A stretch of 61,895 bases of DNA from an uncultured Prevotellaceae bacterium (GCA_900316505.1 ONDH01000018.1:1-61895); one strand, 5' to 3'. Numbered from the stretch's first letter, positions 46,916-57,485 are shown. Notes: generated by a model not told the origin, from the letters alone. Numbers and translations: made by a program.

Positions 46916-46951
46916 CATAGCCCGTGCAACACGTTCGTTGCACGGGCTATG
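46916..46951. terminator. Strong bidirectional terminator
   Basis: CATAGCCCGTGCAAC and GTTGCACGGGCTATG form a 15-bp perfect stem with a 6-nt loop between the convergent restriction operon and the surface-protein operon. Confidence 0.85.
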
Positions 46952-46970
46952 TATATTTATCCATCTCTGC

Positions 46971-47798
46971 TTACTTGAATTTCAAGGTGTCGATGAGAGC
47001 GTCGGTGAATGGGTGGATTTCGTAGCGAGGCTCTGTCATGTAGATGGTCTGTGTCTGGGAACTGTAGTAGCGCACATGGAATTTTTCGCCACGGTAGTTC
47101 ATGTCGTAGGCAGAAACGGACCAGATGTGATTGCCATCTTTAATGGTCAGGTAGCTTCCCACGCCGCAGCATTCGTCGCCCATGAACATAGCCAATTCGT
47201 CGTCGGGTGACGGGGTGAAGGGCTGATTTGGAGGCACGACAAGATAATAGGCGGACATGGGGCGCAAGGTGTAGAGGAAGAGCTCGTCATCTCCGATGGT
47301 GTAGTCCTTCACGCTGAAGGCATCCTTGGCGACGTAGGTCTGATTGGCCTTCGCGTTGTAGTATTGAATTTCCACTGAATCGTCTTCACTTCCGAAGGGG
47401 ATGTAGAGCATGAAGCAATACAGCGATTCCTCAACGTCGGGAATATTGTAGAGGGTTGGTGTGCAGACTTCGCGCACCTCTCCATCCACAATGGCTGCCA
47501 TGCGGTCGTCTGGCATCACTGTGATGCCGAAATTTTCAGACACGAAGACGATGGCAGTCATGTTATCCTCGTAGTCGTAGAAGTTGACTTCGTCCCAGTC
47601 AGGTTTGCCTTGTATGTCACCCGGAGGGATGGTGTTGGTATCGAAAGTCCAGTTGGGAGCCTCCCCCACTTTCACGCTATGTGTCGGGGAACTGCCGCCC
47701 TGGTCGGTGCTTTTGGTGTCATCGTCGTCTGATGAGCTGCACCCCCACAGCATGGTGAGGGATGCAGCAATCATAAGCATTGAATATATCTTTTTCAT
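46971..47798 (-). CDS. Lipoprotein of unknown function
   Basis: 275 residues with a lipoprotein signal (MKKIYSMLMIAASLTMLWGC) and a Ser/Asp-rich linker. The rest is beta-rich (MTAIVFVSENFGITVMPDDR, ELFLYTLRPMSAYYLVVPPNQP, HIWSVSAYDMNYRGEKFHVRYYS) with similar repeated strands, including AAIVDGEVREV and AMFMGDECCGVGSYL. These resemble the Bacteroidales repeats in which a measured quantity is returned in a WxxS or DGE pattern, also present in the giant protein upstream (LAAFDEYDKCLGT). It starts 11 nt after the giant gene's stop. Confidence 0.65.
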   Translation of the reverse strand: MKKIYSMLMIAASLTMLWGCSSSDDDDTKSTDQGGSSPTHSVKVGEAPNWTFDTNTIPPGDIQGKPDWDEVNFYDYEDNMTAIVFVSENFGITVMPDDRMAAIVDGEVREVCTPTLYNIPDVEESLYCFMLYIPFGSEDDSVEIQYYNAKANQTYVAKDAFSVKDYTIGDDELFLYTLRPMSAYYLVVPPNQPFTPSPDDELAMFMGDECCGVGSYLTIKDGNHIWSVSAYDMNYRGEKFHVRYYSSQTQTIYMTEPRYEIHPFTDALIDTLKFK

Positions 47799-47809
47799 TG
47801 TTGAGGTTT

Positions 47810-50800
47810 TTATTTGATCATCACTTTTTGTCCATTGAAAATATAGGCACCAGGCATGGTGGGTCGGCGCTCTCCGACACGGATGCCCGTAAGAGTGTAC
47901 CAGATGCCGTCTTCGTAGGCTGCGACGCTGCTGCTGAAGTCGATGACTCTTGGCACGTCGGTGGTGCCTTCAAGTGTGTCGGCTTGATACATAATGCCGG
48001 AACGTGTGGATGCTCCGAGCAATGCGCCGTCGCGCTCGAGGGTGAAGGTGAGTGCCTTCTTTTCTTCACCGCCCACGGACAGGAAGAAGGTCTGTTCGCC
48101 ATCGAGTTCTGTTGCCTCGGCGATGCCGCAGAGTTCACCGTCGGCATAGGCGTAGATGCGGTCGCCTTCTTCGGCTGTGACGCCTTCAGCACGCAGAATG
48201 AGGTTCATCGTGGTGGGTCGGGTGTTGGTCCACAGTGGTTCATCCTCGTCGTCGAATGCGGCTCCACGCTCTTTGGCATCGGCAACCGCCAGCACACCTG
48301 CTGTGCTCTTGAACGGATAGATGAACGTAACCTTTTCGTCTGGATGTTCGGCAGTCACCTTGTGGTAGAGCATGTAGCCCTTGCCCGGCTTCATGTACTG
48401 AAGGTTGCCTCTCCATCCGCCCACAGATGCTGCGAAGGTGGCAAACTCATCCTGGCTCTTGATGATGTCGCCATCGCTGGCATTGAGCTTGAGGTCTTCG
48501 AGTGCCTCGTTGACAGGCAGATTGACCATCGGTGTGTAACCGATATAGTTCCATTTCGGATGGAGGGTGATGGTGCGGTCAGCCTCATCGACGAGGGCAC
48601 CGCCTTCCACATAAATGGTCTGTGGCTTCTGGCTCTTGATGTAGTACATACGGTCGGTGCGCACAAGCCCTGCGGTTCCGTTGCTGTTCCACACGCCACG
48701 GTAGTAGTTGTAGAAGGTCTGGCTCTCAGGATCTTTGAGCTGGTCGCCATCCTGCCACTTGCCGCGCTTGAGGAGTTGGCTGATGTTTTCGGCATCAGGA
48801 CTTGCCACGTTGAATGACACCCATGTCCAAGTGGGCTTGAGTTCCAGTGACCTCATGATGTTGGAGTTGACTCTTATCACGACGGGGGCATCATAGGTTG
48901 CCACAATGCTGTCGGACAAGTATTTGATTTCGCGGTCAGGATCGGCTCCGTAGGTGATGCCGGATGTTGCATCCCAGAGACGGAATTTCACCAGCGTGTT
49001 CTTCTTCTCGCCATAGATGGTCAGATAGAAGAGTGCCTTATCGTTCTTGTCGATGGTCACATGGGTGGTGCCGAGGCACTTGTCATATTCGTCGAAGGCA
49101 GCGAGGATGCTTTCCTTGTTGGTCACCACCGCCTCGTTCATCTTCACCTGAGCAATCACCTGCATGTTGTTCTGTCCATTCTTGTTGAAGGTCCAGTCAG
49201 GTGTGACTGCGTTCTTCTTGATGGTCAGCGCAAGCGGGTTGACAAGTTCCTCGTCGTTCTTCAGATAGAGCACATTGTGGTAGGTGCCGATGTTGATGTC
49301 CTTGGAGATGGTGACGTGGAGGGTGATGGTCTCCTCTGGTTCGAGGCTGCCCATGGTGCCCTCCTCGATGGTCATCCATTCAGGCAGGCCTTCGATGGTG
49401 TAGTCTCGCTGAGCGCCACCGTGGTTGTTGATGTTGATCGCGAAGGTTTGGTCTTCTTCTTTCTGCGGATCAATGTCGATGATCTTCTGCGATTCACCCC
49501 AGCGCACAGGGTTGCGGTCGATGAATGCCGACCACGTGACGGGCTGTGCCATCTCGTTGCCGTTGAGGTCTTCGATGCCCATGACGGTGATGTTCACCGT
49601 GGTGCGGTCGATGTCCTTAGGCAATTCCTTCAGTTCGAGAATCATCTCGTTGTCTTTGGTGACGAAGTCGAAGCGAAGGTCGCGCACGGCACCCTTTTCC
49701 TTGACACTTGCGTATTCGGTGGTTGCCATCATGTTGGAATTCAACTGGCTGCCCTTGCCGAATGCGTCTTCCTTCATGCTCACGATTTTCTTCAGTTCAG
49801 TGTCCCACTTGTTGGCGAAATACTTGGTGGAGTATTCCAACAGGGTTCCGCTACCAGTGATTTGTGGCACGTTCTCGCTGAACGGAATGTATGCCAGAAG
49901 TCCTGTCTCGGTGCCGCTATGACTCACGTTCATGCGCTGCTTCACCACATTGCGAGGCAATGCCATGTCCCAAAGGGTGATTTCGTCGATGAAGCCATCC
50001 ATGGGGGCATATTCCACAAGCTGAGTTTCTGATTCAGTGGCGTTGACCTGTCCCAAGCGGAAAGGTGTTGGGCCATAGAGTCTGCCGAAGCCCGTTGCCT
50101 GTGCCTGTCCTGTCAGTTCACCGTCAATGTAAGCTGATGCCATGTTGGCAGGGCGGTCCACCACGAAGGTGAGCTGGTGCCACTGGTCGTCGGCATAGCT
50201 CCTGTTCATGACAATATTGGTGGTGTCGGAAGAAATGGTCAGCCTATCGTCTCTCACACCGATGAAGAGCTTCTGGTTGGCATTATCTTCATTCTTCACA
50301 CCGTAGCCTGATGCCATGATGGGGAAGTTATGCCTGTTCTTAGCCTTGAACCACAAGGAGAGAGTGTAGCTCTTGTCTGCGGATGTGCGTTCGAACATTT
50401 CGCGCTTCAGTTCGTGTGTGAAGTGCTTGCCGGTCAAACGGAAGGAGCATCCTTCAGGAGTGATCCATTTGACTTCGTTCATCGTCAGGTTGTTGTCCAG
50501 CGTCTTGTCCTGCATTTGCTCTCCGTAACCTTCATCCATTGGATAGTAGGCTACAAGACCTACTTCATTGCCGTACATGGTCTTGTTGGCTGTCTCATCA
50601 ATTTCGCTGGCTGTCAGTGCCTTCGACCAAATGCGTGTTTCCTTCAGACTACCTGCAAAGGCTCTGCCGAAGCGCATCTTGCCCGTACGTTTGATGGGCA
50701 CGAGGAGTTTTTTCTTCGTCAGCAGGTTGCTGTTCTGATAGATAAGGATTTGCTCAGTCGGTTTGTCATACACCACAACGATGCGTTGGAAATTAGGACC

Positions 50801-53800
50801 AAGGCTTTCGAGTTTTGCCGTGATTCCCTGTTGTTTGATGACATTCTGTATGGACTTCACCACCAGCTGAGGTGCATTGTCTTTGAATTCGAGGTCAATC
50901 TTGAAACCAAACCTGTCGTAAAAATTATGCTCGAAGAGTGAGCAGTCATGGTTGAGGGACGACTCAGCCCTCAGCATCATGTCGATGGTGAAGCTCTCGT
51001 CGGGGGCACAGTATTCCTGTTCCGTTTCGAGATAGGACTGATAGTCGCCTTTCAGAAGCGGGTATGTGGTGGTTCCGAGCGCACTGTTGTTAGGCAAGCC
51101 TGTCACCTTGAAGTTGTTGGATGACAGAAGCCTGTTGGCGTTGATGTCCTCGCTGAAGACGAGCTTCAGGTCATTGCCCACACCGAGGATGCCGTTGGCA
51201 GGCTGTGGTGAGCCAAAGATGCGTGGACGTCGTGTGTCCTTGATGCCCGAGAAGACGGGTGAAGAGGCTGTCACGAAGTCGTTACCCAAACGGCTGTAGG
51301 TCACAGCACGCAGGTCGTATTTCAGTTCCACAGGGTCGCTGTCGCCATAGAAGGCATGGGTGAGCGTACCGCCCATGAGCATGGCTTTGGTGCCTGTGGC
51401 TTTATCGTAAAGGTCGTCATCATCGTAGTAACTGCACAGATTGGTCCAGCGGGATTCTGGCTCGGAGCTCTGCTTGTATTGCAGTTCCACGTGGTCGAAG
51501 TTGCGGTGGTTGACATTATAGCCTCCCACAGTGACCGGCATGTAGTATCTGCCGCGCTCGTCCTGTGCCGAGTTGGTGTTCATCACCCACTTGTTTTGCG
51601 GAGTGATGATGGCGATAGGACTGGCTGCTGGCACGTAGTGGACGGAAAGGTTCACGGTGTCAGCCACAGAGGGGTCGCACTGTGAACGGAGGGCAATGCG
51701 GATGTTTTCGTAGTCATCCACTGTGCCTTGTCCAATCTCGAGCACTTTCACCAATCCAGTGCCGTAAGGTACAACCACAGAACGTCCGCTGCCCAGCGGT
51801 GCGCCATCCATGACGAGGGATGCGCCTGCCTGGTTGGTCTTGTCAATCATCACGAGGTCGAACGAACCTTCTTCACGCAGAGTGCCCTCGTTGCTCAGCA
51901 CAAGGTTGAACTTGGCTTTTTGACCATAAGGCACATTGCTGATGATGTTGTTCTCCACTGTGATGCGTGGCTTCTCCACCTGAGCGGTGGCTGCCGAAAG
52001 CGTGGTGCCAGGACGGTAATAGATTGACACGTCGGCTGGCTCGTATGGACATTTGGTGCTGCCACCCAGAGAGCGGAAGACGAAGTTGCCTTTGGAGAAT
52101 TTCTGCTTGTCGCCAGAATTGCCAAAAACTCCCGTGCTGGTCACCACCTGCTCAATATCGTGATAGACATCAATGGTCAGGTTGCTCTCCGGATTGGTCT
52201 CCAGATGATAACCTTGAACAACGGTTGTCGTCGTATTGGATTTGTTGTTCGAACTGTAGTTTGCGGTGATGGCGGGCACAATCTTCAGTGAAGAATGAGT
52301 ACCTCCAGTTGAAATCTGCACGTCGAAGGCGCCTCCATTTTTAAGGTCTTTCAGTGTCTTGTTTATCGTCGACACATTCTTCAAATCGTTGGCGGCAATA
52401 TTCATCGTTTTTTGCACGTCATCGTTATTTTCTTTTACTTTGTAATTGATAACCACCTTCTTGTCGTCTGTTAAATGATCCTTGAATTTGTCTCCAGCCC
52501 AACTATTGAAGGTGTCGTATTTGTTGAAAGAACTTGTGCCAGCTGAAAGACCGATGTTCGCCCACTGGTTGAACATCTTCATCCAGCTTTTGTCTTTTGA
52601 TATTTCTGATGCATCCACGCCAAGCACAGGAATGTGGTAGTCGCGATTCACGTGCGAATCAAACGACTGGTCGTGCGTGATGGCAATGCCACCGGAGATT
52701 GAGTGGTTCTCCAGATAGAAGGATGCTTTTGGTGAAACATTGTATGCCGTTCCTGGATCATATTTCGTCGTACTACGGTCAACTTTGTCAATGGCATGGA
52801 ATGCCTCAATCTTGTCGTACTCATTGTAGGCGATGATATATTCCCACTGGGTGATGATACTGTTCATGATGCGCACAGAGTCGGTGAGGGCAGTTTCTTT
52901 TGCCAACGCCTTGTGCAATCCCAGCGCATCTACATAGTCGGGGGTAATCACCTCATAGTTCAGTCTGTCGCGCAATTCGTCGTAGCGGTCGATGGAGATG
53001 TACTGAAGCGAATCGTCAAGGTTGTCTTCTCCGAAGAGAGGGTCGTCATCACTCCGCAAAGAGAGGAACACGTTGCGCAGCGTAGCATTTGCCTTGGCTT
53101 TTGCCTCTTCGCGTGAGCCTCTGTATAAGTATGAGTTGCGGGCAAGGCGAAGTTTAGGCAGCAAGGTGTTCAGAATGTAGTCCTGGGTGTAGGCGAAGTC
53201 AGACTTCACCTTTGGACCCACCTGAATGGCATAGTCGCTGATGAGGTAGTAAGGCTGTCCAAGTGTATTCGTACCCTCGGCAATCAACATGCATGCCCCG
53301 TCTTGTTCGTTGAGCATTCCTTGCGCTTTCAGATAGAGGAAGGTGGCCTCGTTGATGGCACGCACATGGCGCACATAACTGGTGGCAGCCACAAACTCGT
53401 TTCCGTAGAAGATGTCGGCTTTTGCACCCACCATGGATGGGTCTGCGCTGGTCTCCAGGCGTTGGTTCATCGTGAAGACGGTATTGCCTGTATAAGCAAA
53501 ATGAGCGCCTACAAGCGGAATTGGATTCGGACTGAGAGTGAACGTGGTCTTCGTCGAGGTCTCTGTGCCGATGTATGTGCCGCCACCCAAGCCTGCATAG
53601 GTTCCTTGCATGATAGATGCACCGGTTCCTCTCTGGTAAGTGAGCTGCAGCGCCAAATCGAAGTCGAATGTGCAGTGGAACTCGTTGGTGAATGTGGAAC
53701 CCGTGTCAATCCATGCATAGCTCTTGCTGCCTGGAGGGTCGCGCAGGATGCCGTTGAGCGTGATGACTTCGTCTGCACTGATGATGTCGTCAGTGACTTT

Positions 53801-56800
53801 CTCCGAACCCATCACGTATGCACGCAATACGCGGCTGTCGATGAATTGTCCTTCGTGTTCGAGATCGACATCCAAGTGGCGCAAGGCATTGGTGCCCTGC
53901 ACGTCGAAGGCGGTGTTCTTGACATCCACAGTGATGTCAACAACACCTGATTTCATATCTAATTCGCAGATGGAATCGCGTTGCGTGTCGGCGAAGTTAT
54001 CGTAGAAATGCACCCTACCCCCACGCAAAGGAACGCTCTCCAATTCACTTGTCACGTCACCGTTGTAGAAGTAGTCTTCGGTAGCAGCGATGCGGAAGAA
54101 GTGCTTGCCCGTCTGGAACACAGGATAATCGAACGTGTAGGTCTGTGATACCGGGTCGTAGAGCGGCACAGTGATGGCGCCGCTACCATCGGCTGACGGT
54201 TCTGTGTATTCACCAAGACCATAGTAAGAGCGTTGTTCGCCCTTATCAGTCATTTCGGTGATGGTCACAGACGGCTCTATACGGAAGATGCGGTTGTAGA
54301 TGGCGTTATAGTTAACTGTCTTATTTTTATATGTGATGGTCTTGGTCAGCAGGCTATCTGACAAGTCAAGCACTTCGCTGACTTTTCCCTTCTGGAAGAG
54401 AGTCGGATAACCTTTGGCAGAGATTTCCACCACTTTGTATCGGATAGGCAGCAGGTCTGCCTGATATTCACCAGTCTCATGGTTTGGAGTGATGATGACA
54501 CGGTGACGCTCGGTGAGGACGGTGTTGGTTTTCTTGCCTTTATCCGTCTGGAATTCGAGTGTGTCGTGCACCACCGTCAGCGCATCGTTCAACGGGTCTT
54601 TGACAAGCCAAGAGCGTTGGTTGCCCTCCTGCTCAAGCACGATGCGGAGGTCGTCGCCGAGGTTGTTTTTCGAGAGTCCAAAGCCCAGCACCTTTTCGCC
54701 TTGGTCAAGACCGCCCACCACACGTCCGATAGTGTGAACCTTGGTCTTGTCCCAGAAGCGCACATTAGTCTGGTTGCTGTTGATGGCGCGGGCAGCACCT
54801 TTGTTGTCGGCATAGAGACCGTCAAACATGAAGGTATGTCCCGCTTTCTCCACCGTCAGTCGCTTAGAGCCCTTTCGAACCTTGAACTGGAAGTGACCGT
54901 CGTTGTCGGAGATGATGAGGTTGCCGCTCTTGTCCACAACCTGCTCGCCGTCCACCTTGAATGATGCGCCATACACCGGCACTGTGGTGTTCTCATAATA
55001 GACATAACCATCAATGTCGAAGGCATCATCGCTGATGAAGTTCTTGTTGAAGAACTCTGTCTGGTTCTTGTTCAGATAGACAGGATACTCTTTCGGGTCA
55101 AGGCTTGGATAGAGCGTTGTTTTAGGCGAAACGATGTAAGGCATGTCGCTGTAAGGCACATCGGGGAAGATGTAGGCACCCGTGCTGGATGTCTTGACCG
55201 AAGAAACCTCCTCTCTCTGCCCGTTCTGCTCGCGGAAGAGTTTCACCTCCACATCTGCAAGTCCTGTACCATCCTTGAAGGTGAGGAAACCTGCAATCTT
55301 GCCTGAGGCACGGCGCTTACCCGTAGCTTCCACTTCCACCGATTTTTCGCCATCCGTACATTCGTACTGAATGGACAGGCGATACTGCACATCTATGCCC
55401 GCCTCCACATCGTAGTCTTCATAATATGAGAGGGAGTTATTGATGGGCAATGGCTCCCACTTATTTTGGTTCAGTTTCAGAACGGTCAACTTATCGATGC
55501 GATGACTATCGAGCTTCCATGACAGATGGATACGGTTTTGCTCCGTATCGTATGAAGCCTGGAATTCACCAATCTTGGTGTCGTCCTGAACGGGTTCTAT
55601 CTGTTTCACTTCAGAGTTACCACTCGTCCTTAGGCTGACATCGATCGTGTGGTCGGGCATGACTTGCGATGCGTCATTAGGCATATATACAATCTGATAG
55701 GAGTATCTTGTGCAAGGTGAGAAGCCGTTGTCATCCACCCATTTGAAACTTTTTGGATAGATGGTGCCGGTGACTGATGTCACATCCTGACCACCCTGCT
55801 GCACGAGTTCTGTCACGTCGTAGTCATCTTGATAGGTGACGCGAGCGCCCCCTTTCCTGAATTCCGAGGTGCGGCGAATGAATATGCGCGCATCTTCGGG
55901 CAAGAAAGAATGGTCGTCGTTGCTACGATTACCCAATGTGGAAGAGAATTTCCAGATGATGGTGGGATTCTGGTCGTTTTGGGTTGTTCGGAAACTTGCA
56001 TACTGAACACTGATGTCGTAGCCCGGCACATAGTCGCGCTTGTTGGGCCAATCATATTGTCCGATATTACCCTCCGTCGCACCAATGGCGGCACGGTAGA
56101 TGCGATAGCGCACACTGTTGTAGGTTTGGTCGCCATAGCAGCCTTGGGTGCTGTCGGTGTATTCGTAGTTTGCCTTGTTTTTTTCCATCAGCACTTGCCC
56201 GAGCGATTCCCAAGCACCCGTTTCCTCCTCCTTGCCATCTTTCATGTTGTAGAGTTGGCGCTGAAGGACGAAGGCATCGGTGTACAATGCGTCCTCTTGT
56301 TTTTCATTGGGGACAGTCCATGTCAGCAACGACGTGGCATTCTTGCCCCAATCGGCCTTCAATTTGAAGTCTTTGGGGTTGTGAACAGCCTTGAGGGTGA
56401 CAGTCTTGGCTTGCAGGTTGTAATAGACATATTCGTTATAAGGCACTTGTGCTTCCACCTTCACCTGTCTGGTGTAGTTGCTGGAAGGAATGTATAATGA
56501 ATAACCGTCTTTGGATATTTTGCACTTGTCGGTGATGTCAGTGTCGGAAGCTCCGGTGGTCGTATTCATTTCTGTCACCTTCGTCACTTTGAGTTCCGCA
56601 CCCGTGGTGTTGGCAACGACCATGCTGTAGTAGCCTGCATACTCGCCCACAGGTGTGAAGATCGGTTCGCTGAGCGTCAGGTCCGGCACAGCGGAAAAGA
56701 TGATGGGAGAAGGCGTTATTTCACGGTTGCTTAAGGCCTCGCCATGCCCCACGGGACCATTGATGAAGAATTTGACTTCTTTGCCAGCCCAATCAGTTGG

Positions 56801-57295
56801 ATAATACCAATCGAACTCAGCATAGCATCGTGCATCGCCGGTTGGTTTCTTAATGCGGATGGTTTCCGTCTTGGATTGCAGCTGACGCGGAGTTCCATTA
56901 TCCGTGTTCGTCAGAATCAGCACACCATTACCGTTAGGATAGTTGCCTTCTGCATTTCCTGAGAAACGCGTGGTGATGTCTATCCATTTGTCATTGTCGT
57001 CGCTCCGGTCATTGTTATTGTAGAGGGATACGATGTACCTTCTCTTCTGACCGGGTGCTTCGGCATAAATCCAGGCACCATCAGGACAGTCGCCGGTTTG
57101 CTTGAGATAACCGTTCGTACCTGTCACTTGGTCAAGATGCATCACCTTGATGTGTACAGCACCCTGACCTTTGGGGGTCACCATAAAACACATGGAAGTG
57201 TATTTCGCTTGGAAATAGTCTTCCGCCTGCATGCTTTGTGGCAGAACAAACATTGCCACTGCAAGCCATAGCCATAGTAAGTGTCTTAATTTCAT
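47810..57295 (-). CDS. Giant exported surface protein with LamG-like and carboxypeptidase-regulatory-like domains
   Basis: About 3,161 residues from ATG 57295 (signal peptide MKLRHLLWLWLAVAMFVLPQSMQA); a longer frame to 57427 would overlap the small-peptide gene. The order along the protein is: beta-rich N-terminus with fibronectin-like folds (coding around 55.4-56.4 kb), two carboxypeptidase-regulatory-like domains (around 54.85-55.3 kb: GLADVEVKLFREQNG, TVPVYGASFKVDG), a long unassigned centre, two LamG-like domains (50.6-51.0 and 49.95-50.4 kb: SYTLSLWFKAKNRHNFPIM, WHQLTFVVDRP), and the tail IWYTLTGIRVGERRPTMPGAYI, a likely sorting signal. Probably a surface adhesin or scaffold. Partner genes lie on both sides. 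Confidence 0.85.
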   Translation of the reverse strand: MKLRHLLWLWLAVAMFVLPQSMQAEDYFQAKYTSMCFMVTPKGQGAVHIKVMHLDQVTGTNGYLKQTGDCPDGAWIYAEAPGQKRRYIVSLYNNNDRSDDNDKWIDITTRFSGNAEGNYPNGNGVLILTNTDNGTPRQLQSKTETIRIKKPTGDARCYAEFDWYYPTDWAGKEVKFFINGPVGHGEALSNREITPSPIIFSAVPDLTLSEPIFTPVGEYAGYYSMVVANTTGAELKVTKVTEMNTTTGASDTDITDKCKISKDGYSLYIPSSNYTRQVKVEAQVPYNEYVYYNLQAKTVTLKAVHNPKDFKLKADWGKNATSLLTWTVPNEKQEDALYTDAFVLQRQLYNMKDGKEEETGAWESLGQVLMEKNKANYEYTDSTQGCYGDQTYNSVRYRIYRAAIGATEGNIGQYDWPNKRDYVPGYDISVQYASFRTTQNDQNPTIIWKFSSTLGNRSNDDHSFLPEDARIFIRRTSEFRKGGARVTYQDDYDVTELVQQGGQDVTSVTGTIYPKSFKWVDDNGFSPCTRYSYQIVYMPNDASQVMPDHTIDVSLRTSGNSEVKQIEPVQDDTKIGEFQASYDTEQNRIHLSWKLDSHRIDKLTVLKLNQNKWEPLPINNSLSYYEDYDVEAGIDVQYRLSIQYECTDGEKSVEVEATGKRRASGKIAGFLTFKDGTGLADVEVKLFREQNGQREEVSSVKTSSTGAYIFPDVPYSDMPYIVSPKTTLYPSLDPKEYPVYLNKNQTEFFNKNFISDDAFDIDGYVYYENTTVPVYGASFKVDGEQVVDKSGNLIISDNDGHFQFKVRKGSKRLTVEKAGHTFMFDGLYADNKGAARAINSNQTNVRFWDKTKVHTIGRVVGGLDQGEKVLGFGLSKNNLGDDLRIVLEQEGNQRSWLVKDPLNDALTVVHDTLEFQTDKGKKTNTVLTERHRVIITPNHETGEYQADLLPIRYKVVEISAKGYPTLFQKGKVSEVLDLSDSLLTKTITYKNKTVNYNAIYNRIFRIEPSVTITEMTDKGEQRSYYGLGEYTEPSADGSGAITVPLYDPVSQTYTFDYPVFQTGKHFFRIAATEDYFYNGDVTSELESVPLRGGRVHFYDNFADTQRDSICELDMKSGVVDITVDVKNTAFDVQGTNALRHLDVDLEHEGQFIDSRVLRAYVMGSEKVTDDIISADEVITLNGILRDPPGSKSYAWIDTGSTFTNEFHCTFDFDLALQLTYQRGTGASIMQGTYAGLGGGTYIGTETSTKTTFTLSPNPIPLVGAHFAYTGNTVFTMNQRLETSADPSMVGAKADIFYGNEFVAATSYVRHVRAINEATFLYLKAQGMLNEQDGACMLIAEGTNTLGQPYYLISDYAIQVGPKVKSDFAYTQDYILNTLLPKLRLARNSYLYRGSREEAKAKANATLRNVFLSLRSDDDPLFGEDNLDDSLQYISIDRYDELRDRLNYEVITPDYVDALGLHKALAKETALTDSVRIMNSIITQWEYIIAYNEYDKIEAFHAIDKVDRSTTKYDPGTAYNVSPKASFYLENHSISGGIAITHDQSFDSHVNRDYHIPVLGVDASEISKDKSWMKMFNQWANIGLSAGTSSFNKYDTFNSWAGDKFKDHLTDDKKVVINYKVKENNDDVQKTMNIAANDLKNVSTINKTLKDLKNGGAFDVQISTGGTHSSLKIVPAITANYSSNNKSNTTTTVVQGYHLETNPESNLTIDVYHDIEQVVTSTGVFGNSGDKQKFSKGNFVFRSLGGSTKCPYEPADVSIYYRPGTTLSAATAQVEKPRITVENNIISNVPYGQKAKFNLVLSNEGTLREEGSFDLVMIDKTNQAGASLVMDGAPLGSGRSVVVPYGTGLVKVLEIGQGTVDDYENIRIALRSQCDPSVADTVNLSVHYVPAASPIAIITPQNKWVMNTNSAQDERGRYYMPVTVGGYNVNHRNFDHVELQYKQSSEPESRWTNLCSYYDDDDLYDKATGTKAMLMGGTLTHAFYGDSDPVELKYDLRAVTYSRLGNDFVTASSPVFSGIKDTRRPRIFGSPQPANGILGVGNDLKLVFSEDINANRLLSSNNFKVTGLPNNSALGTTTYPLLKGDYQSYLETEQEYCAPDESFTIDMMLRAESSLNHDCSLFEHNFYDRFGFKIDLEFKDNAPQLVVKSIQNVIKQQGITAKLESLGPNFQRIVVVYDKPTEQILIYQNSNLLTKKKLLVPIKRTGKMRFGRAFAGSLKETRIWSKALTASEIDETANKTMYGNEVGLVAYYPMDEGYGEQMQDKTLDNNLTMNEVKWITPEGCSFRLTGKHFTHELKREMFERTSADKSYTLSLWFKAKNRHNFPIMASGYGVKNEDNANQKLFIGVRDDRLTISSDTTNIVMNRSYADDQWHQLTFVVDRPANMASAYIDGELTGQAQATGFGRLYGPTPFRLGQVNATESETQLVEYAPMDGFIDEITLWDMALPRNVVKQRMNVSHSGTETGLLAYIPFSENVPQITGSGTLLEYSTKYFANKWDTELKKIVSMKEDAFGKGSQLNSNMMATTEYASVKEKGAVRDLRFDFVTKDNEMILELKELPKDIDRTTVNITVMGIEDLNGNEMAQPVTWSAFIDRNPVRWGESQKIIDIDPQKEEDQTFAININNHGGAQRDYTIEGLPEWMTIEEGTMGSLEPEETITLHVTISKDINIGTYHNVLYLKNDEELVNPLALTIKKNAVTPDWTFNKNGQNNMQVIAQVKMNEAVVTNKESILAAFDEYDKCLGTTHVTIDKNDKALFYLTIYGEKKNTLVKFRLWDATSGITYGADPDREIKYLSDSIVATYDAPVVIRVNSNIMRSLELKPTWTWVSFNVASPDAENISQLLKRGKWQDGDQLKDPESQTFYNYYRGVWNSNGTAGLVRTDRMYYIKSQKPQTIYVEGGALVDEADRTITLHPKWNYIGYTPMVNLPVNEALEDLKLNASDGDIIKSQDEFATFAASVGGWRGNLQYMKPGKGYMLYHKVTAEHPDEKVTFIYPFKSTAGVLAVADAKERGAAFDDEDEPLWTNTRPTTMNLILRAEGVTAEEGDRIYAYADGELCGIAEATELDGEQTFFLSVGGEEKKALTFTLERDGALLGASTRSGIMYQADTLEGTTDVPRVIDFSSSVAAYEDGIWYTLTGIRVGERRPTMPGAYIFNGQKVMIK

Positions 57296-57326
57296 ATCGA
57301 TTATAGTATTTATTTCATTTATCAAT

Positions 57327-57479
57327 TTAATCAGCATCACCCGGATCTTCACCTTCATCTGAATCGGAATCTCCGAAAGGAAGAGTGAGAGCGGGAGATG
57401 TAATTTGCAACAAGGGTTTCGCCACAAATGGAATCTCCATCATTTCTGGCTTGATATATAGTTTCTTCTTGATCATCAT
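57327..57479 (-). CDS. Small conserved-type Bacteroidales peptide, acidic tail
   Basis: 50 residues starting MMIKKKLYIKPEMMEIPFV and ending DSDSDEGEDPGDAD. The start shares KKK-YI-P-M-E-I/F with the peptide at 31429-31599. It sits 6 nt after the 504-residue GLUG protein gene and 31 nt before the giant gene, so it is co-transcribed with surface proteins. No signal peptide. Function unknown. Confidence 0.6.
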   Translation of the reverse strand: MMIKKKLYIKPEMMEIPFVAKPLLQITSPALTLPFGDSDSDEGEDPGDAD

Positions 57480-57485
57480 CTATTA

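Noticed and set aside
57296..57427. 44-residue N-terminal extension of the giant protein
   Set aside because: It overlaps the small-peptide gene at 57327-57479 and would bury the clear signal peptide that begins at 57295.
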